Origin: Candidatus Aenigmatarchaeota archaeon | Lineage (GTDB): Archaea; EX4484-52; GLR71 | Assembly (NCBI GenBank): GCA_023134675.1 | Contig: JAGLUQ010000029.1 | Coordinates: forward strand, 1-8,425 | Reading direction: 5' to 3' | Length of the DNA: 8,425 bases | Part shown: positions 1 to 5,231 of the stretch, in pieces | Layout: each line of letters opens with the position of its first letter | Position numbering within the stretch: position 1 is the first letter of the stretch | Translations under genes and position numbers: made by a program | The notes under the pieces: generated by a model | Told to the model about the DNA's origin: nothing | Seen by the model: only the letters and a program-made list of their open reading frames with translations | Database searches by the model: none

Positions 1-736
1 CCTTTATCGCCTTGTCCATAAGCTCGGATGTCAGCTGCGTTGAGAGAAGCTCGCGCACCCTGCCCGGGACATTATGCGCCTCGTCAATCACAACTATTAT
101 ATCTTTCATATCGCGCTCCAGCTTTGACAGGAACATCTTCTGCACAAAAGGATGCAGCATATGATAATAATCTGCTATGACCACATTTGCCTCCTTAAGG
201 TGCAGCATAAGCATCTCATATGTGCACAGCCCTTTGCCTTCGCACAGGTCTTTTGCATCTTCAGATGTCATGATATCATCCTTAAGATCTCCTAAGACAG
301 ACTGGCATATATCAGACATATCGCCCGACTTCCTGAACATCTTCTTATAGTATATGCACTTGCCGCTCTCCTTCATCTTCTTGCAGAATTCAGACACATT
401 CTCCGAGCTCATCATCTTGACATCATCAAACCTGCACAGCCACCTTTTCCCCACAATGTTTGCGACATGGATGTCAGCCTCAGTATTCTTTTCCTTAATC
501 GATTTCAGTGTCTCTATGACAATCTTATGCTGCATATGCCTGGGTGTCAAAAAGACGACAGTCTTGCCGTTCTCGGCAGCATATTTAACTGCCGGAGCAA
601 GCGCAGATACAGTCTTGCCTATCCCTGTCGGCGCATGGACAGCAAGATTCTTCTCTTCTTTAAGCGCTTTTGAAAGCATGTCCATGAACCTGTCCTGGCC
701 AAGCCTTTTGGTGCCAAACGGAAAGAAATTATGCAT
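1..736 (-). CDS. XPD/Rad3-like Fe-S DNA helicase, N-terminal part (runs off left edge)
   Basis: Superfamily 2 helicase of the XPD/Rad3/DinG group, expected to unwind DNA 5' to 3' with ATP in repair or replication. Only the first 245 codons are visible. In order: an XPD-like N-terminus (FFPFGTKRLGQDRFMD, 4-19); Walker A APTGIGKT (35-42, K41, T42); a motif Ia-like block FLTPRH (62-67); four cysteines C101, C118, C127 and C171 (RWLC, EFCKK, GKCIYY, GLCTY), spaced as the 4Fe-4S ligands of XPD; the ADYYHMLHP block (189-196 region); and the Walker B DEAH box (218-221). HD2 and the C-terminal motifs lie beyond position 1. The start at 736 is chosen because a TTTAAA element centred near 763 is about 27 bases upstream, which fits a leaderless transcript. 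An ATG three codons earlier (745) directly follows an in-frame TAG and is the only alternative. Family assignment is firm; whether it is XPD proper or a lineage-specific paralogue is not settled. Confidence 0.93.
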   Translation of the reverse strand, partial: MHNFFPFGTKRLGQDRFMDMLSKALKEEKNLAVHAPTGIGKTVSALAPAVKYAAENGKTVVFLTPRHMQHKIVIETLKSIKEKNTEADIHVANIVGKRWLCRFDDVKMMSSENVSEFCKKMKESGKCIYYKKMFRKSGDMSDICQSVLGDLKDDIMTSEDAKDLCEGKGLCTYEMLMLHLKEANVVIADYYHMLHPFVQKMFLSKLERDMKDIIVVIDEAHNVPGRVRELLSTQLTSELMDKAIK

Positions 737-760
737 AGAAAACATCTATAAGGAAAATGA

Positions 761-766
761 TTTAAA
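761..766 (-). promoter_or_regulatory. TATA-like element of the XPD-like gene
   Basis: On the minus strand TTTAAA reads toward the helicase, centred about 27 bases before the ATG at 736. That is the usual archaeal TATA-to-start distance for a leaderless mRNA. It lies in the 72-base gap after the upstream 135-residue gene, so the helicase may have its own promoter as well as any read-through. Inferred from position only. Confidence 0.45.
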
Positions 767-808
767 TGTATTGAACAACTGCAGGAATATCTCCCCCGTC
801 TGGCACAA

Positions 809-1216
809 CTACAACTCAATTATAGAATCAATTGTATATTCAAGCGTTCCTGACGGCCTATATCTTTCATACAATTCAGTCCCTTTCTTTACAATCAGTA
901 CACCTTTTCTAAATTCCACACCTTTTACTCTCCCGTTGAATTGTTCTACAGTAAGATCTATAATATCACCGTCAGGACAGTAATTATAGCAATGAAACTT
1001 AAAGTCCGGTTTAGGCAGGTCAACCTTGAAATGCCCCCACTTTTCATTTGGATAACCTAATTTTTCAACTGCATCACTTGCAGTGCAGCAGCTAAATCCG
1101 TTTGAATAATATTTTAAGACCAGATCTGTATAAACATCCCATAAAGCATCTATAGGGTTTTCGCTCAAAGGCCTGTCTTTTTCATATAGCCGGATAAATT
1201 CGCCTGATTTATGCAT
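809..1216 (-). CDS. Unknown 135-aa protein with Cys/His/Asp papain- or transglutaminase-like pattern
   Basis: I do not recognise a named family. The 135-residue protein is soluble, with no signal peptide or membrane segment. Its central block holds FSCCTAS (41-47, C43/C44), then FHCYNYCPDG (74-83, H75), then DIIDLTVEQF (84-93, D84/D87, Q92). A Cys near a helix start, a His, and a 'G-x-IIDLT-x-x-QF' strand after it is the layout seen in papain-like, transglutaminase-like and related cysteine enzymes, so a cysteine peptidase, amidase or effector-like activity is possible. This is inference from a pattern, not a family match. The C-terminal half (GVLIVKKGTELYERY, 105-119) looks like beta strands. 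The start at 1216 is supported by a TTTATAAA element about 27 bases upstream. The gene lies 72 bases before the helicase on the same strand and diverges from rnp3. Two hand-counted lines are about 37% GC, lower than the housekeeping genes nearby. Confidence 0.8.
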   Translation of the reverse strand: MHKSGEFIRLYEKDRPLSENPIDALWDVYTDLVLKYYSNGFSCCTASDAVEKLGYPNEKWGHFKVDLPKPDFKFHCYNYCPDGDIIDLTVEQFNGRVKGVEFRKGVLIVKKGTELYERYRPSGTLEYTIDSIIEL

Positions 1217-1238
1217 AATTTATAATATAAATAATAAT

Positions 1239-1247
1239 CTTTATAAA
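1239..1247 (-). promoter_or_regulatory. TATA box of the 135-aa gene
   Basis: The minus strand reads CTTTATAAAG-like sequence here, centred 27-28 bases before the ATG at 1216. This is a near-consensus archaeal TATA box at leaderless spacing. The intervening stretch is almost pure A/T. Confidence 0.55.
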
Positions 1248-1262
1248 TGTCTCTTAAAAGTA

Positions 1263-1290
1263 GTTACTCACTCTGATAACCTACAGTAAC
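1263..1290. repeat. Inverted repeat GTTACT/AGTAAC in divergent promoter region
   Basis: GTTACT (1263-1268) and AGTAAC (1285-1290) form a perfect 6-base inverted repeat with a 16-base centre. It lies between the divergent TATA boxes of the 135-aa gene and rnp3, ending five bases before the latter. Its place suggests an operator, but six-base arms can occur by chance. Confidence 0.3.
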
Positions 1291-1294
1291 ATCT

Positions 1295-1302
1295 ATTTAA
1301 AA
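1295..1302 (+). promoter_or_regulatory. TATA-like element of the rnp3-rnp2 operon
   Basis: ATTTAAAAA-type sequence centred near 1299 predicts transcription starting near 1325. That gives a leader of about a dozen bases, which still contains the GTGAT Shine-Dalgarno at 1329-1333. Confidence 0.45.
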
Positions 1303-1336
1303 AGAAAAATGCAAATATTTATCAGACAGTGATACC

Positions 1337-2089
1337 ATGGAGCGAAAATTCTGCGACCTGCACATATATTCAGACCTGTCCATAGGCGAAAGCAGCGTCA
1401 AAGATATTATTGAAATGGCACAGAAACTTGACCTTTCATCAATATGCATAATTGATCATGTCAAAGACAAGAACAAGGACAATATCAACAGGCTCAAAGA
1501 AGAGATAAAAAAACAGAAACCAAATATAGAAGTCCTTGCAGGAGTAGAGATAAACACAGAAGACACAGAGATACTCAAAAGGCAGATAAGCCGCCTGAGA
1601 GAAACAGCAGACATTGTGATAGTCTCCGGCGGCTCCTCAAAGATAAACAGGGCAGCTGTCGAGGATGCAAGAGTTGACATCCTTGCGCATCCTGAAAGAG
1701 GAAGGCGTGATTCAGGGCTTGATGATATCATGGCAAGACTTGCCGCAAAGAATAATGTAGCAATCGAGCTCAATTTCAAGATGGTTCTTAACACTTACAG
1801 AAAGATAAGGTCACATATGCTTGCCCATATGAGAGACAATGCAGAGCTGGTCCATAAGTTTGGCGCACCGCTTGTTATATCAAGCGGCGCAGAAAAAGCT
1901 TTTGAGATACGCACAGGCAGGGAACTGGCATCCCTTGGCACTCTCGTCGGCCTCGAGCTTGCAAAATCTCTTGACTGCGTCTCATCAGTGCCTGAAAGCA
2001 TGATAGCCCATATAAAGAAAGTAAAAGGTGAAAACCATATAATGCCGGGCGTAGAAGTTATAAGAAAAAAAGAAAGTAAAAAGAGATGA
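1337..2089 (+). CDS. rnp3: Ribonuclease P protein component 3 (Rpp30 family)
   Basis: Protein subunit of archaeal RNase P, which removes the 5' leader of pre-tRNA. Rpp30/RNP3 has a TIM-barrel fold related to PHP proteins, pairs with Pop5/RNP2 and supports the catalytic RNA rather than doing the chemistry itself. Seen here: DLHIYSD (7-13) at the first strand, GVEI (69-72), the family's most conserved stretch from VSGGSSKINRAAVED (96-110) through ARVDILAHPERGRRDSGLD (111-129), VAIELN (141-146), and LVISSGA (179-185). The 250-residue length is slightly above the usual 210-240; the extra is a Lys/Arg-rich C-terminal tail. The ATG at 1337 has GTGAT three bases upstream, matching the archaeal anti-Shine-Dalgarno. 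The stop codon overlaps the rnp2 start as ATGA, so the two subunits are probably translationally coupled and made in balance. Confidence 0.96.
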   Translation: MERKFCDLHIYSDLSIGESSVKDIIEMAQKLDLSSICIIDHVKDKNKDNINRLKEEIKKQKPNIEVLAGVEINTEDTEILKRQISRLRETADIVIVSGGSSKINRAAVEDARVDILAHPERGRRDSGLDDIMARLAAKNNVAIELNFKMVLNTYRKIRSHMLAHMRDNAELVHKFGAPLVISSGAEKAFEIRTGRELASLGTLVGLELAKSLDCVSSVPESMIAHIKKVKGENHIMPGVEVIRKKESKKR

Positions 2090-2469
2090 TTATGGTGCCA
2101 TTGAAAAGACTCCCCCCTGATATAAGAATCCGTGAAAGATACATAGTCTTCAGCATAATCTCAGAAAAGCATTTTTCACTTGAAGAAGCTGTCAGGACAA
2201 TCTGGTCTTCAGCGCTCCAGCTTTTCGGAGAGGCAGGCACATCCAGATTCCATATATGGATCCCATCCAATCTATACAATGAAAAGAGAGGCATAGGCAT
2301 CATAAGATGCAGCCATGACTATGTACAGGACATAAGAGCAGCTTTGGCCCTCATAAAGAAGATAGATGAGGAACAAGTAATAATTCGCACCCTGGGTGTC
2401 ACAGGCACGATAAAGGCAGCAAAGACGAAATTCCTTGATAAAAAGACTCTTGAAGACTTCAGTAATTGA
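2086..2469 (+). CDS. rnp2: Ribonuclease P protein component 2 (Pop5 family)
   Basis: Pop5-type subunit of archaeal RNase P. It forms a heterotetramer with RNP3 (Rpp30), which binds the catalytic domain of the RNA and promotes pre-tRNA cleavage. The 127 residues match the family's length. Family blocks are visible: LPPDIRIRERYIVFSIIS (9-26), LFGEAG (46-51), IWIPS (57-61), GIGIIRCSHDYV (69-80), RAALALI (84-90), and RTLGVTGTIKAAK (101-113), the 'rtlgvSGTIk' signature with Thr for Ser. The first ATG (2086) overlaps the rnp3 stop by four bases. A second in-frame ATG two codons later (2092), directly before VPLKRLPP, is an equally reasonable start. No promoter of its own is apparent. Confidence 0.95.
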   Translation: MIMVPLKRLPPDIRIRERYIVFSIISEKHFSLEEAVRTIWSSALQLFGEAGTSRFHIWIPSNLYNEKRGIGIIRCSHDYVQDIRAALALIKKIDEEQVIIRTLGVTGTIKAAKTKFLDKKTLEDFSN

Positions 2470-2472
2470 TAT

Positions 2473-2511
2473 GATATCAGTCATAAGTTATATTGCATGA
2501 TATCGTTTTTT
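2473..2511 (+). terminator. Probable terminator of the rnp3-rnp2 operon
   Basis: Three bases after the rnp2 stop, GATATCA (2473-2479) can pair with TGATATC (2498-2504). A run of six T follows (2506-2511). Archaeal termination depends mainly on the U-run; the stem is weak (A/T-rich, 18-base loop) and may be incidental. Confidence 0.4.
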
Positions 2512-2532
2512 ATCACACTCTTAAACAAAACC

Positions 2533-2541
2533 TTTTTATAA
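2533..2541 (+). promoter_or_regulatory. TATA box of the NYN-domain gene
   Basis: TTTTTATAA centred near 2537 predicts a transcription start near 2563. The leader would be about 30 bases and include the GGTGAT Shine-Dalgarno at 2582-2587. Confidence 0.5.
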
Positions 2542-2563
2542 TAACCCAGCCCATATAATTATA

Positions 2564-2578
2564 TCCTGATTTTCAGGA
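2564..2578 (+). repeat. Short inverted repeat in the leader of the NYN-domain gene
   Basis: TCCTGA (2564-2569), TTT, TCAGGA (2573-2578) is a perfect 6-bp stem with a 3-base loop. It sits at the predicted transcript 5' end, four bases before the Shine-Dalgarno. It could be an mRNA hairpin affecting initiation or an operator at the start site. Confidence 0.35.
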
Positions 2579-2581
2579 CAT

Positions 2582-2587
2582 GGTGAT
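2582..2587 (+). promoter_or_regulatory. Shine-Dalgarno GGTGAT deciding a TTG start
   Basis: GGTGAT is fully complementary to the archaeal 16S 3' end and lies five bases before TTG at 2593. An in-frame TGA at 2584-2586 excludes any earlier start, and the first in-frame ATG (2617) is 29 bases from this site. TTG is therefore the best start. Confidence 0.65.
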
Positions 2588-2592
2588 TTTAT

Positions 2593-3093
2593 TTGTTGAA
2601 CTTTTTTAATAGATGGATGAAAAATATTTCAAAACCGAGAATTGCCCTTTTTCTGGACGGCCCGAATCTGCTGAGAAAGGAGTTTGAAATTGACCTCAAC
2701 CAGATAAAATCTTATCTGTCAGAATACGGTTCTCTAAGAGAAGCAAAAGTGTTCCTCAACCAGTTCGCACCAGACAAGCTTATAGAAGCTGTAGCAAACC
2801 AGGGCTTTGAACCTATAATAGGCGTCGGTGAAAAAAAAGACGACATAGCAAGCGATGTAGACGTATATGTCGCCACAGCAGCAGTCTCGGCAATATACAG
2901 CCCATATATAGACATAATAGCTCTTGCAACAAGAGATGCGGATTTCCTGCCAGTCGTCCAGCTTGCCAAAAAGATGGGCAAAAAAGTCATTATTATAGGC
3001 ATAGAGCCCGGCTTCTCAAAAGCTCTCCAGCATGCAGCTGACAATGTCATAATACTCCAGACTAAAAAAGAGCGCAAGAAAGCAAAGAAGTAA
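2593..3093 (+). CDS. NYN-domain (PIN-like) protein, archaeal TIGR00288/LabA-type
   Basis: Small single-domain protein of the NYN family, a PIN-like nuclease fold that uses acidic residues to bind a metal and typically cleaves RNA. Members of this archaeal group are widespread but mostly uncharacterised. Acidic positions are retained: LFLDGPNL (19-26) with D22 and N25; ASDVDVYVATAAV (86-98) with D88 and D90; and ATRDADFLPVVQLAKKMGKK (112-131) with D115 and D117. A strand VIIIG (132-136) follows. Residues 157-166 are a basic tail (KKERKKAKK), which may contact nucleic acid. Length (166) suits the family. The TTG start is set by the GGTGAT sequence upstream; a start at the next TTG (2596) cannot be excluded. 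The gene has its own promoter and ends one base from the convergent AAA ATPase gene. The fold assignment is strong; the RNA-processing role is inferred from the family. Confidence 0.88.
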   Translation: MLNFFNRWMKNISKPRIALFLDGPNLLRKEFEIDLNQIKSYLSEYGSLREAKVFLNQFAPDKLIEAVANQGFEPIIGVGEKKDDIASDVDVYVATAAVSAIYSPYIDIIALATRDADFLPVVQLAKKMGKKVIIIGIEPGFSKALQHAADNVIILQTKKERKKAKK

Positions 3094-3094
3094 A

Positions 3095-4210
3095 TCAGGA
3101 CCGTTTTGTTTGTTTGACTTCAATAGGACTGTATTTATCAAAAAACCCAATATTTCTGTCAAATATATCAATCATTTGATCTTCAATAGACATATCACTG
3201 CCCCCGCAAACCCTGATATCCCGTTCACATTTTCTGAATAGATTATCCAAATCCCTTCCGGAGACTCCATCTGTTTTGTCAAAAATATATCTTATTTCAG
3301 AATCTTGAAGAGTAAATACAGTATTTTTTTCACTCATTTTTTTAATTATTTCAAGTCTTTCATCATCATCTGGAAGCGATAGTCTGATGTTCTGTGCCAT
3401 TCCTAAAATATCTTTATCAAGGTACGAAATATCATCTGCCGTGTTAATGATAAGAGTCACTATGTTAGCATGTTTATGCATATCTATATTTGTCGCCAAA
3501 GAGGCCATAAAATAAGAATATGAAGTATCCTTAATATCAAATAACTTTTTATCCTTTTTCAGGTTTACCTGATCTATGACTATAAGTGCTATATTTCCAT
3601 TATCCGAATAAGTATGGGCATCATCATATATCTTATTCAATATTGCATTGTCCTGAAGCATAAATACCTGCAGCAGATCAAAATAGTTATGTGGAGCCCA
3701 TTCCACAGTTTCATCATAATTATCCCTGCACTTCTTTTTAATAACTTCCATCAGCATAGTCTTCCCGATACCTGAAGGCCCGTACATCTGAACAATATGT
3801 GGAAAATTTGAATATTCATCAGTTATTTCTCTATATTCCTTATATGACTTAAACATACCAAACAGGTCTTCAATAAATAACTTTGCCTCCGAATGCCCGA
3901 CAACATCATCAAGGGTTGTATTTAATGGATAGTCATCAATAAGGTCTTCAAGTAAATAAATGTCAATATCTGTATCATAATCTATAATACCTTCTTCTGA
4001 TTCTTCAACATTTATCTGAAACATATGTGCAGATAGTCCTTCACCTATCTTGATAACTCTTGAAGACACTTTTCCGCCATGTAATTTTTCTAATAAGTAC
4101 GAAGAGACAGCAGGACTATTAACATCTAAATCTGCACCAGAAATAGATCCATTATAGTTTAGAACAAGATATGTGCACCTTTCTTCATTATCCATATTAC
4201 TACTCACCAT
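3095..4210 (-). CDS. AAA ATPase with altered Walker B and no clear arginine fingers
   Basis: A 371-residue protein with one classical AAA module (Cdc48/FtsH/spastin-like group) behind an unrecognised, acidic N-terminal region (about 1-95) that may bind a partner. Seen: LDDVVGHSEAK (100-110), the usual block before the P-loop; Walker A GPSGIGKT (144-151, K150); Walker B IALIVIDQ (207-214) with D213 but Gln214 instead of the catalytic Glu; sensor 1 IINTADD (254-260, N256); LPDDDERLEII (279-289); and sensor 2 GVSGRDLDNLFRK (315-327, R319). The R-x-G-R arginine-finger segment before LPD is shortened to LGMAQNI with no Arg at the expected positions. In well-studied AAA proteins E-to-Q at Walker B traps ATP, so this may be a nucleotide-bound switch or scaffold (inference). 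The second ATG (4195) has GGTGA eight bases upstream and is a credible alternative start. The gene diverges from the paralogue pair and is AT-rich. Confidence 0.85.
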   Translation of the reverse strand: MVSSNMDNEERCTYLVLNYNGSISGADLDVNSPAVSSYLLEKLHGGKVSSRVIKIGEGLSAHMFQINVEESEEGIIDYDTDIDIYLLEDLIDDYPLNTTLDDVVGHSEAKLFIEDLFGMFKSYKEYREITDEYSNFPHIVQMYGPSGIGKTMLMEVIKKKCRDNYDETVEWAPHNYFDLLQVFMLQDNAILNKIYDDAHTYSDNGNIALIVIDQVNLKKDKKLFDIKDTSYSYFMASLATNIDMHKHANIVTLIINTADDISYLDKDILGMAQNIRLSLPDDDERLEIIKKMSEKNTVFTLQDSEIRYIFDKTDGVSGRDLDNLFRKCERDIRVCGGSDMSIEDQMIDIFDRNIGFFDKYSPIEVKQTKRS

Positions 4211-4238
4211 AACTCAAACCAATAGATACCAGAAATGA

Positions 4239-4247
4239 TATATAAAA
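4239..4247 (-). promoter_or_regulatory. TATA box of the AAA ATPase gene
   Basis: On the minus strand TTTTATATA, centred at 4243, predicts transcription starting near 4216. That is six bases before the ATG at 4210, or about 21 bases before the ATG at 4195. The second option leaves room for the GGTGA at 4204-4208 to act as a Shine-Dalgarno. Confidence 0.5.
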
Positions 4248-4283
4248 TTTTAAATATCAATCGTTTTTACTATTATTTAAGGA

Positions 4284-4356
4284 TTAACTATATGTACATA
4301 GGGATACATCAGTTAAGGACATGCAGAATCCCATGCATATAGACAAAAGATGTATC
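4284..4356. repeat. Cluster of nested inverted repeats between divergent genes
   Basis: Four symmetrical elements lie in 73 bases: TTAACT/AGTTAA (4284-4289, 4311-4316); a 10-base palindrome TATGTACATA (4291-4300) inside it; GATACATC/GATGTATC (4303-4310, 4349-4356), a perfect 8-base pair; and ATGCA/TGCAT (4321-4325, 4334-4338) inside that. All sit between the TATA boxes of the AAA ATPase gene and the paralogue operon. The TGTACAT, GATACAT and GATGTAT cores resemble one another, which suggests repeated operator half-sites for a shared regulator. A structured RNA is possible but less supported. The whole intergenic stretch (4211-4399) holds no convincing gene. Confidence 0.5.
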
Positions 4357-4380
4357 TTTAAAAAGATTAATGTTTTTATA
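4356..4380 (+). promoter_or_regulatory. Promoter region of the paralogue pair (two TATA candidates)
   Basis: CTTTAAAAA (4356-4364) would start transcription near 4386, giving a 14-base leader. TTTTTATA (4373-4380) would start it near 4403, giving a leaderless mRNA at or close to the ATGs at 4400 and 4409. No Shine-Dalgarno precedes either ATG, which favours leaderless or very short-leader initiation. Confidence 0.4.
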
Positions 4381-4399
4381 GTAATTAAAATAAATTAAG

Positions 4400-4798
4400 A
4401 TGAATGCTATGGTATCATCAGACAATCCGGAGATAAGCCTGGAAGAATTCTTGAAATTTATAAAAAGTGGACGTGTCTATAATAGAAAAGAGGTCGCAAA
4501 TAGAATTAATTATACCTATTATTTAGGGATGGATCTGGATTCATATCTGAATGATAAAGATTCTATGTCCGAAGAAGATTATAATAAGATGAATACGATA
4601 TATTCCGGACTATTACAAAATATGAAGGATGGCAGTATTTTAGACGATTCTGAAAACAGCCTTGATAACTGGGCATTCTATTTCTATAATAAAAAGAAGG
4701 ACGAATTAGGATTTAATTTTAAATTGGTTAATAATTTTGTTAACACGACATTTAAAAAATACATTGAAGAATATCTAGACACTACAAAAAAGGTGTAA
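4400..4798 (+). CDS. Unknown 132-aa protein, first of a tandem paralogous pair
   Basis: Unrecognised, soluble, mainly helical by composition, with no signal peptide, membrane segment or cysteine. It shares length and pattern with the next gene. After SLEEFLKFIK (13-22) both have an acidic middle, then IY (67-68), a helix, GSILD (78-82), SLDNW (87-91), and the spacing W91-x-x-Y94-x-x-N97-K98, ending in a helix with YIEEYL (121-126). The regular conserved aromatic/Asn-Lys positions suggest a small binding domain rather than an enzyme; no catalytic set is evident. One hand-counted line (4501-4560) is about 27% GC, against 43-50% in the housekeeping genes. It heads a two-gene operon divergent from the AAA ATPase gene. 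The start may be ATG 4400 or 4409, as no Shine-Dalgarno decides between them. Function unknown; partnership with the ATPase is inferred from position only. Confidence 0.82.
   Translation: MNAMVSSDNPEISLEEFLKFIKSGRVYNRKEVANRINYTYYLGMDLDSYLNDKDSMSEEDYNKMNTIYSGLLQNMKDGSILDDSENSLDNWAFYFYNKKKDELGFNFKLVNNFVNTTFKKYIEEYLDTTKKV
4791..4795 (+). promoter_or_regulatory. Shine-Dalgarno AGGTG deciding a TTG start
   Basis: AGGTG overlaps the last codons of the first paralogue and is seven bases before TTG at 4803. This supports the non-ATG start and implies coupled translation of the pair. Confidence 0.6.
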
Positions 4799-4802
4799 TA
4801 AA

Positions 4803-5201
4803 TTGGTATTTGAATATACATTTACAGATGATGAGCTTGAAAAGGTCACTCTTGAATCCTTTAATTCATATCTTAAAGATAATAAGAAAATAGTAGCAGA
4901 ATCAAGATGGGATCATACACGAAGTATGATTGAAGATATGGAGCTTATACTGAAGTATGAAAAAAAAGAATATTGCTCCGATGATATATCGTATATAAAA
5001 AGCATATACTACAGCATTGTAGAAGAGATACAACAGGGCACAATCTTTGATGGTAAAAGTCTTGAGGCGTGGAAGACATACTGCCTGAACAAGCACAATG
5101 GTGAAGAAAAAAAAGGGAAGAGGTTAAATTCAAGAAAGATCGATGATTTCTTAAAAACTTTCAGACCAAAAATTAAAAGCTATATCGAAAAATATCAATA
5201 A
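4803..5201 (+). CDS. Unknown 132-aa protein, second of the tandem paralogous pair
   Basis: Same length as its upstream neighbour and alignable along most of it: TLESFNSYLK (16-25) against SLEEFLKFIK, IY (68-69), GTIFD (79-83) against GSILD, SLEAW (86-90) against SLDNW, the W90-x-x-Y93-x-x-N96-K97 spacing, and a final YIEKY (127-131) against YIEEY. Identity is low outside these blocks, so the duplication is old or the copies have diverged in role; products of tandem diverged paralogues often form heterodimers (inference). It differs in having Cys58 and Cys94 and a basic loop, EEKKGKR (101-107). The start is TTG, placed by AGGTG seven bases upstream and only four bases after the first gene's stop. 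No membrane segments or recognised domain. It ends 30 bases from the convergent aRF1 stop. Function unknown. Confidence 0.82.
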   Translation: MVFEYTFTDDELEKVTLESFNSYLKDNKKIVAESRWDHTRSMIEDMELILKYEKKEYCSDDISYIKSIYYSIVEEIQQGTIFDGKSLEAWKTYCLNKHNGEEKKGKRLNSRKIDDFLKTFRPKIKSYIEKYQ

Positions 5202-5214
5202 TTATCAAAGACAC

Positions 5215-5219
5215 AAAAA
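5215..5219 (-). terminator. Possible U-rich terminator after aRF1
   Basis: On the minus strand a five-T run (GATATTTTTG) lies 13 bases past the aRF1 stop, with more T-rich sequence further on inside the convergent gene. Archaeal termination often uses such U-tracts. There is no stem and the run is short. Confidence 0.3.
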
Positions 5220-5231
5220 TATCCTAAACAA

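Noticed and set aside
354..983. Open plus-strand frame of 209 codons
   Set aside because: It lies antisense to the helicase and the 135-aa gene, spans their intergenic gap, and its translation is low-complexity Ser/Leu/Phe-rich, typical of a shadow frame.
2580..2609. Tiny upstream frame starting ATG GTG ATT across the NYN leader (9 codons)
   Set aside because: Its ATG overlaps the Shine-Dalgarno itself, it ends inside the NYN gene, and nothing supports translation of it.
4211..4399. Possible tRNA or small RNA gene in the divergent intergenic region
   Set aside because: The inverted repeats do not form a cloverleaf and no tRNA consensus boxes are seen; operator-like sites explain the symmetry more simply.
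3095..5201. Mobile element carrying the AT-rich block
   Set aside because: No transposase or integrase, no terminal inverted repeats and no target-site duplication were found at the edges; only composition and gene content suggest acquisition.
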